A stretch of 64,000 nucleotides of DNA from Epiperipatus broadwayi (GCA_028023455.1 JAQFVV010000947.1:88458-152457); one strand, 5' to 3'. Numbered from the stretch's first letter, positions 35,477 through 57,318 are shown. The notes: generated by a model not told the origin, from the sequence alone. Made by a program: numbers and translations.

Positions 35477-37907
35477 AAGGTAGAAAGACAGTTGTAGAGG
35501 TGCTACAATCACTGATTTGAAAAAAATGTTAAAGTTCTACCAATAGCAAAAATGTTAAATTAAGAATGTTTTTTTAAAAAAAATCTTTCCAAATAGGAGG
35601 AAGTTTGCATGTATCATCTCACTTATTGATACAATCTGGCCTTTTAAGTATCTCAATGGCTTCTCTAATTTTGCACTGGTAGAGATTATCACATCTGGAT
35701 ATGATCCTGGTACTAGAAAAATCAATTTTATGACCTGAATCTATAGTATGGAGTGAGAGTGCTGATGATGATGAGTGTTGTTTAACTGCATTAGCATGCT
35801 CATCTCTCCTAACACTGATGTGATGATTACTCATACCTATGTAAGAAGCTTTACAATTTTCACATGAGATTTGATAAACATCATGAGATTCAAAAGGGTT
35901 AGAATCCTTAGGTTTGGTTATTATATTGCTGATCTTTTGGTGAGTAGAAAATGCTGTATTTATATTATAGCATTTTAATATACATCTAATACTGTCTGTA
36001 GTCTCTTTTACATATGGAACACAAATCCTCCTAGCAGATTTATCAACTTTTTGTTTCCTATTTTGTCCATTTTGGGCTTGAAATAAGGCTTTTTTTATAA
36101 ATTTATAATTATAACTATTTGCTAATAAAACATTATTAATATGATTTATTTCTCCTTTCAGATGTGACTTATCTGAAAGGTTAATTGCTCTATTTAAAAG
36201 AGTTTTGGCTACAGAAACTATCTGAGTTGGGTGATGATGAGAATGGAAATGTAAATATCTGTCCATGTGTGTATTCTTTCTGTAAATTGAAAAAGATAAA
36301 CTATTTGGTGTTCTGGTGACTAGAACATCAAGAAAAGGGAGTTTTCCATCGGACTCTGTCTCCATTGTAAATTTAATATGAGGATGCATATTATTTAAAT
36401 GTAAGAAAAAATCATCTAATTTATTTTTTCCATGTTGCCATATGACAAAAGTGTCATCTATGTATCTGAGCCAAATGAGAGGTTTTAAAGATGATGATTC
36501 TAAAGCAGGAGTTTCTATATTTTCCATGAATAAATCAGCTATTACTCCTAAGATAGGTGAGCCCATAGGAGTACCAAAAACTTGTCTGTAATGCTGTCCA
36601 TTGTATACAAAATATGTGGTCAAGAGACAATGTTTAATCAAAGCAATAATATGGTCTGGTAAATTGCAACATTATGAAATTATATTTACAGCTTCATTAA
36701 TTGGAATGTTTGTAAACAAAGACACGACATCAAAACTGATCAATATGTCATTAGCATTAATTTTAAATTTTTTAAAACAGAAATAAAATGAAAAGAGTTT
36801 TTAATGTATGATTTAATATATGGGATTGTAGGTTTAATGAAATCCGATAAATATCTAGCTAAATATGAGTTGGATATCCTATTGTGGTTACTATTGGACA
36901 AAGGAGAGGGGGGTAACTGCTTTGTGAATTTTTGGAAGTCCATAAAAGTTTGGACAGACACATAATTTTTCCTGAGGGATTACTTTATTTCTTATCTCCG
37001 TTTCAATAGGCAATTTATTAATAATGGCTTTTATTGTTTTTCCAAATGCATAGTATGATCTCTTTTTGATAGTTTATAAGTTTTATCATTAAGCAAATCT
37101 AAAATTTTATTATGGTAACTGTCATGATCCATAACAACAGTAGCATTACCTTTATCAGCTGGAAGTACAACAATTCATTTGTCCAATTTTATATTATTCA
37201 ATGCTTGTCTTTCTTTCTTTGAAATATTATTTTTAGGAAGCTTAATTTTTTTTTTTTTTAATATTGCAAATTTCAGCTCTAACTCAAATCAGCTGATGAA
37301 GAATCTATTTTGTCGAGAGCTGATTCAACATTACAAACAATTTTCTCAAAAGGTATCCAGGAAGGAGTTAAAGCAAAGTTAAAACCTTTTTCTAAAACCG
37401 AAACTTCATCTGTAGAGACGGCTTTCTTAGATAAATTATAAATGGTTTTTTCATTTGGATAGTAATGTTTGGTGATCGTGTTCTAATTAGCATTTGCATT
37501 TTTTTATTTTGCTTTGTTGTTAAAAATTCCGAATGTTTAATCGATCTAAAATTTGCAATACGATCAAAACTAGTCCACAGTAAAGGACATATTTTATTCC
37601 TAAGGAATAAACGTAAATCCAGCAATACTTTGTCAATTTTGTCTAGATTTTTCGAGTTTTTTTAATAAAAGAATTTAAAATAATATTGCTTGTTTTACTT
37701 AGAATTTTACTAATATTATAATTTTTCTTGTGAAACATAATTTTACAACAAGGGGGTATAATGTTAGGATTTTTACACGGTAATAGAAAAGATAAATTAC
37801 TAAGTAACTTACATCTCTTAATCCACGTGCTTTCAAATACTCGAAGCTGTTTAAATATTTTCTCCCCATAGAGGTTAATAATGTTGATAAGAGATTTTCA
37901 CAGGTTG

Positions 37908-37945
37908 CATATATAAAAGACATATTTTGCGGGTTCATCCATGTA
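37908..37945 (-). repeat. PLE-2 5' terminal redundancy overlapping the start codon
   Basis: GCGGGTTCATCCAT at 37929-37942 with flanking bases recurs at 35381-35407 and, diverged, at 24940-24974. On the minus strand it encodes the first residues of the ORF (MDEPAKYV). The element therefore ends with a second copy of its own beginning, as expected for a PLE pLTR. Confidence 0.75.
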
Positions 37946-37955
37946 TATTTTATAT

Positions 37956-40467
37956 ATATAAAATATTACTTTATTTTATTTGTAAGCACTCAGAAACACT
38001 TTCAAGCACTTTTAAATATTATATGTAGCCTGTAATTATTTTTAAGTAATTTCAAATCAGATATAAATCACTAAAATTATAACTATATTACAATCAATTT
38101 CTTCACCTTAATAAGAGATATTTAGTGATAAAATGTTCTTCATGTAATGTAGGATTAGCAACTTAAATTTGTTAATGAATGTTTTCTGTAAGTTTTAAAT
38201 TTAACTACAATTTTAAAATTTTGATATAGGTTTTTAGACTTGTTTTAAAATATGTTTACCATCTTGGATCTTCCTAGCATTGCTCTATGAATATATACAA
38301 CATGATTTTAAAATTCTAATTATTACTAAAAAAAAATTTTTTTTAGAGTTGATTACTTTTAATATTGAGTCTATTGTATTACTATTACAATATATGGAAA
38401 TATGTGCAAATGGCAAGCAAATTCTACTATTATCATATTCTGAATTGTATTGCTAACTTTGTGTAACAGAAGTAATTTGTTTATCTTCAATTATGTTAAC
38501 ATTGGTGGAACTTCTATGCTTTATAATAATCAATATAGTTTCATTATACTTTGTAATACAAAACAATATAATCATTTTTATAGAGCATCACAGAGATAAA
38601 AGAGATATAAAGAAGATAACTATTCATGCATCACCACACACATCCTTACAATATACTAACCTAAACCAAAGTTCATTATATGTATAATGCTTTTTAAATG
38701 AGATTTATGTAAAAGTAAGCTCCAAATATGAATTCATAATAAAAGTTAACAAGTAGTACTTACAAGTAATAATAGTTCACAAGTCAGACTTACAATAGAG
38801 ATTTTAACAAACATGCAGAGAATTTTCTCCTCTATGCGCCAATGATAATTTATCAATTCACCAAAAAAGTTGTTCAATTTTATCTTACTACCATTATGTT
38901 ATATGGTTGGTAAATCAATCACTGATATTCAAAGGGGTGAAATTTTAAATTAGTGCTAAGTGTCAATTAAATAAGTCTGTAGTTTCATATAACAATTAGG
39001 ATGTAAATCCTAATAATTTTAATAATTTCTGTAAACAAACAGTAGCTTCTAGATACATAGTATTGAGAATGTATAATAAGATATACAGTGAAGATCATAT
39101 GTGAAAACTTTTATGCAAATCTGACTTGCAAATTCTTGTTGTACTAGTCACATTTGGAGGCTTTTTCATAAATATTGTTATATATTCTTTATACTACATA
39201 TTTAATAATATATGCTTATTAAAATTATTAGAATTTACATATTAGTTGTTATTTGAAACTGAAAAATGATTTGATTAATATTTTATAAAGATCACTGCTA
39301 ATGTAAAATGTTAACTCTTTGAGTATCAGAAATATTTATTATCAATATAAAACCATGAAAGCTAAGAAAAGAGGATTATTTTTGTCTAACTAATAAATTA
39401 GCATTAATACAAAAGATAGATGGGTTGTTTGCAAGTTTAATAAAATAATTCTATTAAACTTGATTTTCACTTATTATGGTGTTATTGTACAGTGAGAATT
39501 CATAAAATCTATCATATATTTTTGATGCTGTGTATTTAATAGCTGTTTTTATTTACAGGATTATTAAAGTTATTACAATGCTTTGTATCTTATATAAATA
39601 ATAATCTTCATTTTGATTGTCTATCTCTTTTCAGTCATATATCCTGATCTTTGCAAAACAGTAATATATGGATAATATTTTTATACTATAAATTTTATTA
39701 CATTACTCTTTTTGCAAGTTGAAATTGGTTGCTATTCTTTCACAAGGTATTAAAAGTAGGTATAAACCAGTCCTACCTTGCATGAGAGTGGTGTAGTGAA
39801 AATTTAATTACAAAAATAACATTTATTATCGAATAATCTCCGGCCTAATAAATGACTAATAAAAATTATCAGTAATGTATGGCAATTAAAAATTTGGCTT
39901 AACTGAGATCTGGTTGGTTTATAATTTCTTAAAAGACATTAGCCTTGTTTTATTTACTAATATACTATTATATTAAAAATAACTTTTAAATTGTAAATTG
40001 ATTTTTTCATAAGTTTTTATAACTTTTTTATTATTATATTGTTCTAAAAAATTTAACAATTTATTTAAAAAATATTAAAAAATAACGGAAATAAATTTTT
40101 TATTAATAATTTAAATTCTAATTTTTTATTGTGCAAAATCTTCAATAGGAATGAGCCTTTATTGATATAGTTTTTAAGAAGCTGTACAAAAAGATTGTTA
40201 AAATAATTTGCTTTATCTAATTACATTTTTAATTTTTTTAAAAAACTGTTATTGATTAAATTAATTCATAACAATTGTAAATACAGTATAGTTATTTCAT
40301 TCTAAATAAATAATAATATATTCAACGTGTGTTTTATTATATTAAATTTGGTGTTGTGTCAAATCTTTGGATACATAAATCACATTGAACAGAGCAATCC
40401 AACTTCTGTCTGTGCTTTTAAGAACCATGAACAGAATATTCTAACTTCTGACTGTGTTTGTAAATAT

Positions 40468-40469
<2 letters not shown>
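37956..40469. other. AT-rich intergenic, no gene seen
   Basis: No family features. The open frame 38493-38687 starts with a hydrophobic stretch but has no recognised domain. Confidence 0.4.

Positions 40470-40529
<60 letters not shown>
40470..40529. repeat. (TA)n microsatellite at left end of family D copy 2
   Basis: About 30 pure TA repeats that stop exactly where GCCCTTATCTATAG begins, mirroring copy 1. Confidence 0.9.
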
Positions 40530-40532
<3 letters not shown>

Positions 40533-43500
40533 CTTATCTATAGCATAATAAGGTGATTATTGCTAAAAAATTTTAATTTTAAATCGTTTGTGTAATATAT
40601 TGATATTGTATGATTGATTGTTTTATAGTACAATTTAAGGCGAAAAATCCGGTTATAAAGTTATATTTTTAAAAAATTAAATAAAGCAATTATTTCTTGT
40701 ATGGTTGTAAAGCATATAAAATAACACAGCTATAAAAGTAAAATATATTAATAATTCGAGTATGTTTTTAAAACTAATAAATTAAATAAATGCTATGTAG
40801 TGTTTAATTATATTTAATAGTCAAATTAATAGGATTTTTGAGATAAACTTTATGATGGTGAGAATTATATTTGGTTCTACATTTTAAATTTTTTCCAAAT
40901 TTTATATAATATATCAGTTTGGTAATTTAGACCGAGCGTAAATTTAAAAAATCATCTGATAAAGTTAGTAAACATGGAGTATATTATATATTCCACACAC
41001 GCTGTTAGAATTTAATAACAAAGTTTGTGAATTATGGAACTAAAGTAATTGCTATCTATCATTGAAATAAATGTTGAAATATTAAATAGTTATTTTAAAT
41101 GTTTAAATGATGTAATATTTAAGTAGTGTTTAAAAGTTGAATACAGTTAATAAAAAATTAAATATTTTATTTAAATAAAAAAAGATAAATTAAATATTAA
41201 TATTAAAATAGATATTAAATGTTATTTTAATAATTGTTTTAAAGTTTAAATGATTTTGATAAAATTATAATTGAGAGTAAAAATACTATTCTAAGTAATA
41301 TTTTAAAAATGACTCATAAATTCTTATTTTAAAAAATTTTATCTTTATAAAATAAAAATTAAATTTGTTCGTAAAAAGTAATTAACCAATCAACGGAGTA
41401 TTTGCAGCAAAATAGGAATTATACGAGCGGAGAAGTAATGTGTAAGTGAAGGAGGGAGTAACTATTTTTGTAGCTGTATAAGATTGTAAGCTAGAAAAGT
41501 GTTATAATTTAAAAATTTTGTATTTATTTTAAAAGTTTTGTTTTAAAATATAATATTTTGAACTGCCTTTAAATGGAAGGCTAATTTAAAAGATTTCTTA
41601 CCAGGATTTTTATTCAAGTTTAGCCGAAACCTTGCAGTAAAATGGAAATACTACAGAAAAAAGTACCTAAAAGTATTGATAAAGTAAAAATAATTGTAAA
41701 GTGCCTTAAATACAGTTTTTTGTGATCAACCAGAAATCATTAGAACTCAGATAAATATAATTTGGACATTATACAGAAAACTTAAAGAAAAGTTTTTGCC
41801 GTCAGGAAAAATTATGCCAATTTTAAAAGGCTACTCCGAAGTTTTTTTATTCTTCTCTATGGAAAAATTAAGATCGTATATCTAAAGAAAAATATGTAAA
41901 AGTTATAATGGAGAAAGAATGTTTGTCTTTTTAAAGGAAACATTACAAAGTATATAGTACCAGAATTTTAAAAGAAGGGAAAAAGTTACAGAATAATAAT
42001 ATGAAAGAGCTATTGTGTTTTATGAAAAAGGAACAGAAAAACATTTTCTAAGAAGAATTAAAAATATTATAAAGTGTTCATTAGAGAAATGCTTAATAAA
42101 GATAAAGATTTGGAAAAGATAAATCTAATTTACTTAATGAAATGAATCCATGGAAACAGAAAAGTTTTATTGAATATTTAAATCAAAGTACTGAGAAGAT
42201 GCATCGTAAAAGTCGCGCGGGAGAAAATATTAGCAAGAAATATTAGAAGAGAATATTTAGAAGTTTTCTTTATGGGATTAACTAATATCATAATTAATCA
42301 TTGTATTAAATATTATAAAAACCCAAGGATTATCATTCATGAATATTTATTGAACGAAGTAATAATTGTTTTACCTTAAAATTGAACAAGCAGGGAGGAG
42401 AACATTAAGTGACTGAAGAAGAAATAATAAACATTTTTTTTAGCTTTAGTATGAATGGTTTTCAAGGAAATTTGATGAAGAAGTACAGTAAATATAGTTT
42501 GGAATATTTTTTACTAATTTATTTTAAAATATAAAATGTTATGTGAGATTAGGGAAAACATAAAACATAAATTTAGTAATATTAAAATTTAAATATAATA
42601 GCTTGATAAAATTATAGAAATAGTGTTTAAAATAAAGTGTATGGATGTGAATCTTATATCTACAAGGATCAAATGGATGGTGAAGCCTACGGAACGCGAT
42701 CGAGGAGATAAAGGTCGTTTGGTAATTTTAATAGTTATTTATAATGCATAATGTATTTTTTTTAGATCATCTATTGACCTAAGAATGAAGTGTGAAAGTT
42801 TAAATTATATGTACACATTTTATACAACATTTTTAACATATTATGAGATAGGAGTAATTCGGATTATGCATACGACAATTTTTAAAGTATATTAATCCTA
42901 TAATTTAACATAACAATTGTGTGATTCTTTTGAACTTTCATGTGATAAAGTATTCAGATATTTAAGTAGTTTGTATGATTAAATATACGGAGGAAAGTAG
43001 TAAGCAAGCTGTCTTATAGAACAGTGGAATAGTTTTAAAATAAATGAATTTTATTATTGTTAGTAATGCAGATATGTATTTGTCGATGTACAGTATAGAA
43101 AAATCTTGAGAAATAAGATCGGATAGTGACTTGGAAGTACTAGTGGAGGGAACCAAGATGTTTTTTTAAGAAATAGGAAAAATAAGAATTTGGTCATATT
43201 TAGTTTTGTGTGATTTCAGTATAGTTACTAGGCCCTATAACTGAACACATATAGTTTGGACAGTGTTTTTGATATTTTAAACTTTGGATGTTATAATAAA
43301 GCAAGAAAAGCTTTAACTCGCTCCTATAATAGAGGTTGGTAGACAGGTAAAGGTCACTCCTCTATAGTGTCTTTTAATTCACTGTGCCATGATTGTCAAG
43401 GTATATGACGAGTAATATTCTAGTTGTATTTTGATCCTATGCATCTATCTTCGCTATCCTTATTTCGTGAATCTGCATCGGTCAGAAAGATATTTTCAAA

Positions 43501-45158
43501 GAAATAATGAATAAAATAGAACTGAAGATATGTTATCGTTTATGTAAGAATAGTTTATTTGCTTGAATGTATAGAAATGTGTACTTTAAAATTGAAAGTC
43601 AAAATATCATAAAGAGAGAAAGAATCATATAATACATTGTAAAATTAATTGAAATGAATATAAGATTTTTTGAAAGAGAAATCTAAACAAAGTTGTTTTT
43701 TTTAAAAGTGATAATAAAATTTGAATGTTTTAAATAATATTTAGAAAATAAGTATTGCATATTTATTAAGAAAATAGTTCAATAATGTATAATAAACATA
43801 TACTTGTGCATGGTATATTAATAGTTATAATTATATCATCTGAAGTAAGGCTTGAATGAGAATATTAGGATTAATAAACATCGGATAATGAATAATAAAA
43901 ACCTAATACCGAATATAGAATAGTGTTTTGACTTTGTAAGATTCCATACAACCAATATGAAACTAAATTTTGTTATTTTGTAGAATTTTATTACGAATGT
44001 AAATTTTTGTAAAAAATGTAATTTTAATAATATTAGGGAAGAAAAGTGTTTGTGATAATCATAGAAGAAATGTATTTTGTAATAAGCTAACCATAATAAT
44101 AAATCAAGTAATAATACTGTATTTTCTTAAGTGTTTAAAAAAATAAGATTTAACTAGGAAAAGTAAATAATATTTTGATTTCATTTTATAAACTAATAAA
44201 TTAAGTTGAGATATGAAAGTAAGGGATATCCAATGTATATAGTGTAAAATATTGTTAATTTATTTATGTTGTTAATAAACTTTGTTTTAAATGTGTTTTA
44301 AAGTTTTGTGTCCGAGTTGTTATTTCTCCACATGGATCATGAAATCACGATACATTTATAATTGAAACAGACATATAAATTTTGCACAAAAGGTAAACAT
44401 AAAAGTGTTATAAGAATTTTGAGAATTTATTGGTATGTTAAAATTAAAAGATCATAATTTTATATTATTTATTGTCATAAGTCGGTTGCACAATATTACA
44501 TTAAATTATATGCTAATGTTGCACGTATTCTGTTGTCAGATTATTAAAATACTACAGTATATTTATTTATGTCATTTTAGGAAGAAATAAGATTATATTA
44601 TATTATTATTGTTATTATTATTTTTTATTATTATTAGTTGCTGTGTAGTACATTATGACATAAAATTCCCTTTTCATATTTTACTACCGTAATTTTAAAT
44701 CAGTTAGAATACAATTTATGAACCTGAGATTTTATTTTATTTTACTTCATTTTATTTAATTGAGCTAGATTCTTATTATAAAGAAGATTAAGATATGATT
44801 ATTATTTTAATCGTAGTGAATAGAGCTCAGAAAGTCGTAAGAATACTATGAGTTAGTTATTTGGTATAGTAAAAAGGGGGGATAGTGTTCTTATGCCATT
44901 GAGATAGTATCGTGTGGATAATGGCTCAATGTAGTCTATCTCGTTCCCTGTATTGTCACTCCATGTCTCATGAAAATAGTAAATATTTGTTTAATTCATT
45001 TTAAAATTGAACCGTATTTGTATTTTAAAATTAGAGCTAGTAATCATTTTAATTAATGCTGAATATTTCATTTATTTATTTGTTAACTGAGCTAGAACCC
45101 GTAATATTCGTAATAAACAGTATATTTTGGGGTGAGAATGCGCGGGGGGAGGTTAGAA
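40530..45158 (+). repeat. Family D repeat, copy 2 (about 4.6 kb, unidentified)
   Basis: Colinear with 9469-14440 and about 340 bp shorter because of many small deletions. Conserved islands include GCCTAC(T/G)GAACNCGAT near 42690, ACTGTGCCATGAT near 43380, GTGTCCGAGTT near 44305 and GATAGTGTTNTTATGCCATTGAG near 44880, where N marks a difference between copies. One island has a pyrimidine run followed by AG then ATCATC near 42765, like a 3' splice site. The longest frame is 64 codons (42962-43156, minus), so no protein is supported. The right end is GGTTAGAA followed by (TA)n. Confidence 0.75.
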
Positions 45159-48880
<3,722 letters not shown>

Positions 48881-49130
48881 TGTGATGTGATGTACCGTGA
48901 CTTCTCCTTAACGGAGTCAGGAATCTCTCAGCCACTATGCCTAAAGAAACCTGTTAGCCACTTTACCTTCCCTTCCATTTCCCACCCTAAGCTTTCCCAT
49001 AATCTGCTCCATTCCATTTCCATAACATAATCTTTGTCAACTCTTTGGCCTTTATATCTAAATCCCCCTTATCTTTTCCCAAACCCAGCACTCTAGTGCC
49101 ATCTATAATATGCTTGAGTGGTCAATGATT
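48881..49130. other. C-rich segment of unknown origin
   Basis: Composition jumps to roughly half G+C, with cytosine-rich text such as CCCACCCTAAGC and TTTTCCCAAACCCAGC, after a short TGTGATG repeat. No ORF or RNA fold was recognised. It contrasts sharply with its surroundings and may be a piece of an unrecognised transposon. Confidence 0.4.
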
Positions 49131-53764
<4,634 letters not shown>

Positions 53765-53935
53765 ATATATATGTGTGTGTGTGCTCTGTGTACAGTTAGT
53801 GAAGCTATTAAACATAAGTAATACTATCCAAAAGTTACCACCAAGCACTTGGCGGTAACTCTTGGATAATATTACTTATGTTTAATAGCTTCATTATCTG
53901 TGCACAGAGCACATCTATATATATATTAATTGATT
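53765..53935. repeat. Long hairpin (about 63-bp arms) within a TG/TA tract
   Basis: The arm from 53783 (GCTCTGTGTACAG...) pairs with the arm ending at 53910 (...CTGTGCACAGAGC) with few mismatches, around the centre ACCAAGCACTTGGCGG. TA/TG microsatellite lies outside both arms. This suggests a small foldback or MITE inserted in a microsatellite. Confidence 0.7.
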
Positions 53936-56616
53936 TCAAATACTAATGATGTAAAGCCTTAACTAAATCATTTTATATTTTTTTATAAAAAAGTTATATT
54001 GTTTAAAAACAGTTATATATTATTTGGGATCCATTTATTCTGCTGTCTGAAAACGTTACAGAGTTTCACTTAACCTTTCACAAGAATTTGCAGCTAAGGT
54101 CAAGAGTTAATGAGAAGAGAGATAAAGGTCAATTTTAGACTTGAGAAAAGAAGGAGTGCCATTAGAATTGATAGAGTCTAGATCAATCAATGATTACATT
54201 TACTAGCTAACAATTAATTTTTAAAAAATGTGTCAATTCACAGAAAAGATGTAAAACAGACCACAACTAGAACATAGTTATGACTGCCCAGGTGTTTCTA
54301 GTAACAAAAATATGTGAGATCATGAAAAGACTAACTTGTATAAAAAGCTGAAAATAAGACTGTTAAAGGAGAGAAATAAACTCAATTGCTTTGAAGGAAA
54401 AAAGAAAGAAAACTAGATTGCTTTAGAGAACTAGACTTTGTTTTAAAGTTTTCTACATCAACATAATGTCAAGGACCCCATTGGCCATTCAAAAACCAAT
54501 GCACATCTGAAGAGTTTGAATCCTAAATATTTAAAACATCTTATAACTGATTGCCAAATAATAATGAAGAAACTTATTATTTCACCTGTGCTGGTAAATC
54601 TAAAATGGATTTAGAAGTAAATGCTGAAATCTGTGAAACAATGCTATTTTATCTATGCCATTTACTAAGTTTGAATCAAAACTAAAAAAAAATGCTGAAA
54701 TATAAGGAAAGCAGAAGTATCCATCTGTATATCAAAAGTAATTATACTTAGAAGAAATGAGGAAACAATTCCAGTGCCAAATGGTCCCTATGGAAGAAAG
54801 TTATTTTACCAACATCATTATAGTAAAATTGTTAGCCCAAGCCAGAATATGAATGTTCCAGTAAACCACTGTAATTGGTAAACATACGCAGTGTTACAGA
54901 TTGGTGTGTGGCTGCTGTCAAATTTTAAACCTTTAATAAGCTGACTTTAAAATCATTGAAACCATCTGTGCCTCAAAATAATAGAACTGGTAATATGAAT
55001 TTTAATATTTTTATAAGTGACTATTAATAAATCTTTTAATAGTAAATCCATTTATTTCTCTCTTTAAAATGTTTGGAATCTTAAAATAAAAATAAATTAT
55101 AGAAGATTTTCAGTAATAACAGCTATTGCACTATTGATGAATTATGTATTCTCTCAAATTATTACATGAAACCATTTATGTGTGTATTTTATTTTTATAA
55201 AATGTGTTTATTGTATATTGATTCACATATTATGAAATGTTGATTTACATTGTATGTCAAAAGGGTTTAATACTTTTTTATTCATAATGAGAATTAACAT
55301 ATTTACACACACATGTAGTAATATAAATATGCTTACTTACATATATAATTTGTTGAGCCTAAATATTAAAAATTGGTAGAAACTTAGCATTAGGGGAGAT
55401 GGATTTTTTAAAACTAATTAATGACCTAGATCGGTAGACAGTCAGATAGGTAATTTGAAGCTAATTTCTTTAAATGCTCTAATCTCTATCATCTAAATAA
55501 CCTTTCTTTACTCAATTCTCTTTTTAATATTATGTTGAAATTTATAAAGATGAAAATATATATGTTATAAGCAATAGGTGAGTATGTGCGTGCATGGAGT
55601 GTTTATTTTTTTTATGAAAGGTTTTTTTTAGTATATAAAAATTTTATTTATTCACTATAGAAATTGATGCACACACATTACCCTATAATATGAACATTGA
55701 GTACAGTATGATTAAGTAAAAGGGGGAAGATCTTTGGTATTATTAATATTATTATTTAAATGTAAACAATTTATCATTATTAATTATATAAATGTTTTAT
55801 CTGTATTATTAATGATCAATCAGTAATAAATGTTAATTTGTTTTTATTAAAAGAGACTATATCTTTTTTAAGAGTTATTCATTGTCTTGTTAATTATGAT
55901 CATTCATCATCACTGATGGATATTAATTGTTAAGTCATAATTTAAATATGATAATATTTTAGGTAAATAATTATAGGTATATAAAAGATAAAATTTTATG
56001 TTGTGAGTTATTTCTAAAGCTGTGGATGGAAGTACCATTATCATCATCATCATTATCATCTTATTAATCAATAGTCTAAATAGTATTTAAGGGCCATATG
56101 AATAATGGTTTTTACTGTATTTGTTATTCATGAGCCATCATAAGATATGACTACCATCTAAGATCATCAAATGTCGCTAAAGGTTTAGTGATTTACCATT
56201 GATAAACATATAGTGTTTAATATGAGCTACTCAGACTTATGAGAGTGTTAAATATGCACTTACGATATTAAGTCTTAAGTAATAGTTAGTCTGATAATTT
56301 TATTTGCACAACTAAAAGATCATAAGGATGTTTTGTTTTCCTTAATGTTTGTGCAAATGTGATATGGTTCTAAAATATAAAATCCTACATCCTGTTTCAA
56401 ATAATGTGCCAAATTGGTTTGAACCAGATACATCCATAAGTAGGTATATAATGTAATTTTGTCTAGGTTAAGATAGCCTAGTGGCACCCTGATATACCGT
56501 ATACACATGAGTAAAAAGTAATATAAAACTTAATATTAGAAATGCTAAAACACTACTAGTCTTTATTCCTCTCATTCTTCCTCCAAGCCATTTATTTTTG
56601 ATATTTTTATTAGTTA
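53936..56616. other. AT-rich intergenic, no gene seen
   Basis: No coding or RNA features recognised. A short imperfect ATC repeat lies near 56036-56060. Confidence 0.4.
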
Positions 56617-56669
56617 CATAAATGCTGTTTGTAGAGTTGGTGTTTAGATCTAGTTTCTGGTCTTCCTAC

Positions 56670-56714
56670 CCTTTACATGATATGAGCCAACTAGCTCAAA
56701 ACCATGCTTTAAAG
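56670..56714 (+). ncRNA. Decayed hammerhead, diverged copy, first unit
   Basis: Stem I (CCTTTA with TAAAGG) and stem II (GAGC with GCTC) still pair, but the core reads CATGATAT, GAAA is AAAA, and stem III is broken (ACC with GCT). Inactive. Confidence 0.45.
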
Positions 56715-57089
56715 GTTGGAGACAAATGAAAGTGATATTGAATTCTATCTCTCTCAGCATTTACGTAAACTAAGCTTGTTAGTGAGCTATTGGTAAAGCT
56801 CCACCTAGTGATCATAAAATGCAAGCTATAAGCAAGTCATGAAATTTATAATTTGTTTTATTTATCATAAATGTACCCTTGAAGGTTTTTGCAATGATAT
56901 AGATTGCAGAGGCTTTTACTATATGGTGAAACTGAACTGAATTCAGACCCATATACCTATCTAGTTTGTTTGACTGTATTTGAAGATATTTACATATCTG
57001 AAAAATTCATGCTTTCAAACTGATAGAAACGTGTTTCATAAATGCTGTTTGTAGAGTTGGTGTTTAGATCTAGTTTCTGGTCTTCCTAC

Positions 57090-57134
57090 CCTTTACTGAC
57101 ATGAGTCAACTAGCTCGAAACCATGGTTTAAAGG
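57090..57134 (+). ncRNA. Hammerhead-like motif, diverged copy, second unit
   Basis: Stem I CCTTTA with TAAAGG, core CTGACAT, stem II GAGT-CAACTA-GCTC, GAAA at 57117, stem III ACC-AT-GGT, H17 = T. Against the array, stem I positions 2 and 5 and stem III position 2 differ on both strands so that pairing is kept. The core differs from CTGANGA at two positions or by one deletion, so this copy may be inactive. Confidence 0.6.
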
Positions 57135-57232
57135 TTGGAGACAAATGAAAGAGATATTGAATTCTATCTCTCTCAGTGTTTATGTAAACTAAGCTTGTTA
57201 GTGAGCTATTGGTAAAGCTCCATCTAGTAATC

Positions 57233-57234
<2 letters not shown>

Positions 57235-57313
<79 letters not shown>
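57235..57313. repeat. (TA)n microsatellite between retrozyme copy and family C
   Basis: About 38 TA repeats joining the truncated retrozyme unit to the start of family C copy 2. Confidence 0.9.

Positions 57314-57318
<5 letters not shown>

Larger units (their letters stand above)
35378..37955 (-). pseudogene. Penelope-like element PLE-2, near full length (RT + GIY-YIG)
   Basis: Reads right to left from an ATG at 37942 (MDEPAKYVFYIC). The N-terminal region (LLDLRLFLRNKICPLLWTSF near 37600) is broken by stops. RT follows: ADKGNATVVMDHDSY near 37140, ISNSYLARYLSDF near 36870, LISFDVVSLFTNIP near 36720 (motif A), then an open stretch 36641-35619. That stretch has GTPMGSPI (motif B), RYIDDTFVIW (catalytic aspartates), KLPFLDVLVTR, and finally the GIY-YIG endonuclease (VYQISCENCKASYIG, RRDEHANAV, IREAIEIL). 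The C-terminal two-thirds is thus nearly intact, while the 5' third is frameshifted. Such enzymes copy element RNA at nicked DNA. It could supply activity to the hammerhead repeats in this window only if another intact copy exists. Confidence 0.88.
56617..57234 (+). repeat. Diverged 408-bp-family retrozyme copy (about 1.5 units)
   Basis: Aligns in the ribozyme-sense orientation with the array monomer. Shared blocks include GTTTAGATCTAGTTTCT, TTTATCATAAATGTACC and GCAATGATATAGATTGCAGA. The period is about 420. Divergence is substantial, so this is an older insertion. Its 3' end falls after ATCAT and passes into (TA)n, the same monomer position at which the minus-sense array block ends at 25033. 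Confidence 0.8.

Noticed and set aside
37278-37325. CTGATGAAGAA near 37285 as a hammerhead core
   Set aside because: It lies antisense in the PLE-2 coding region; GAGA rather than GAAA follows and no stems pair.
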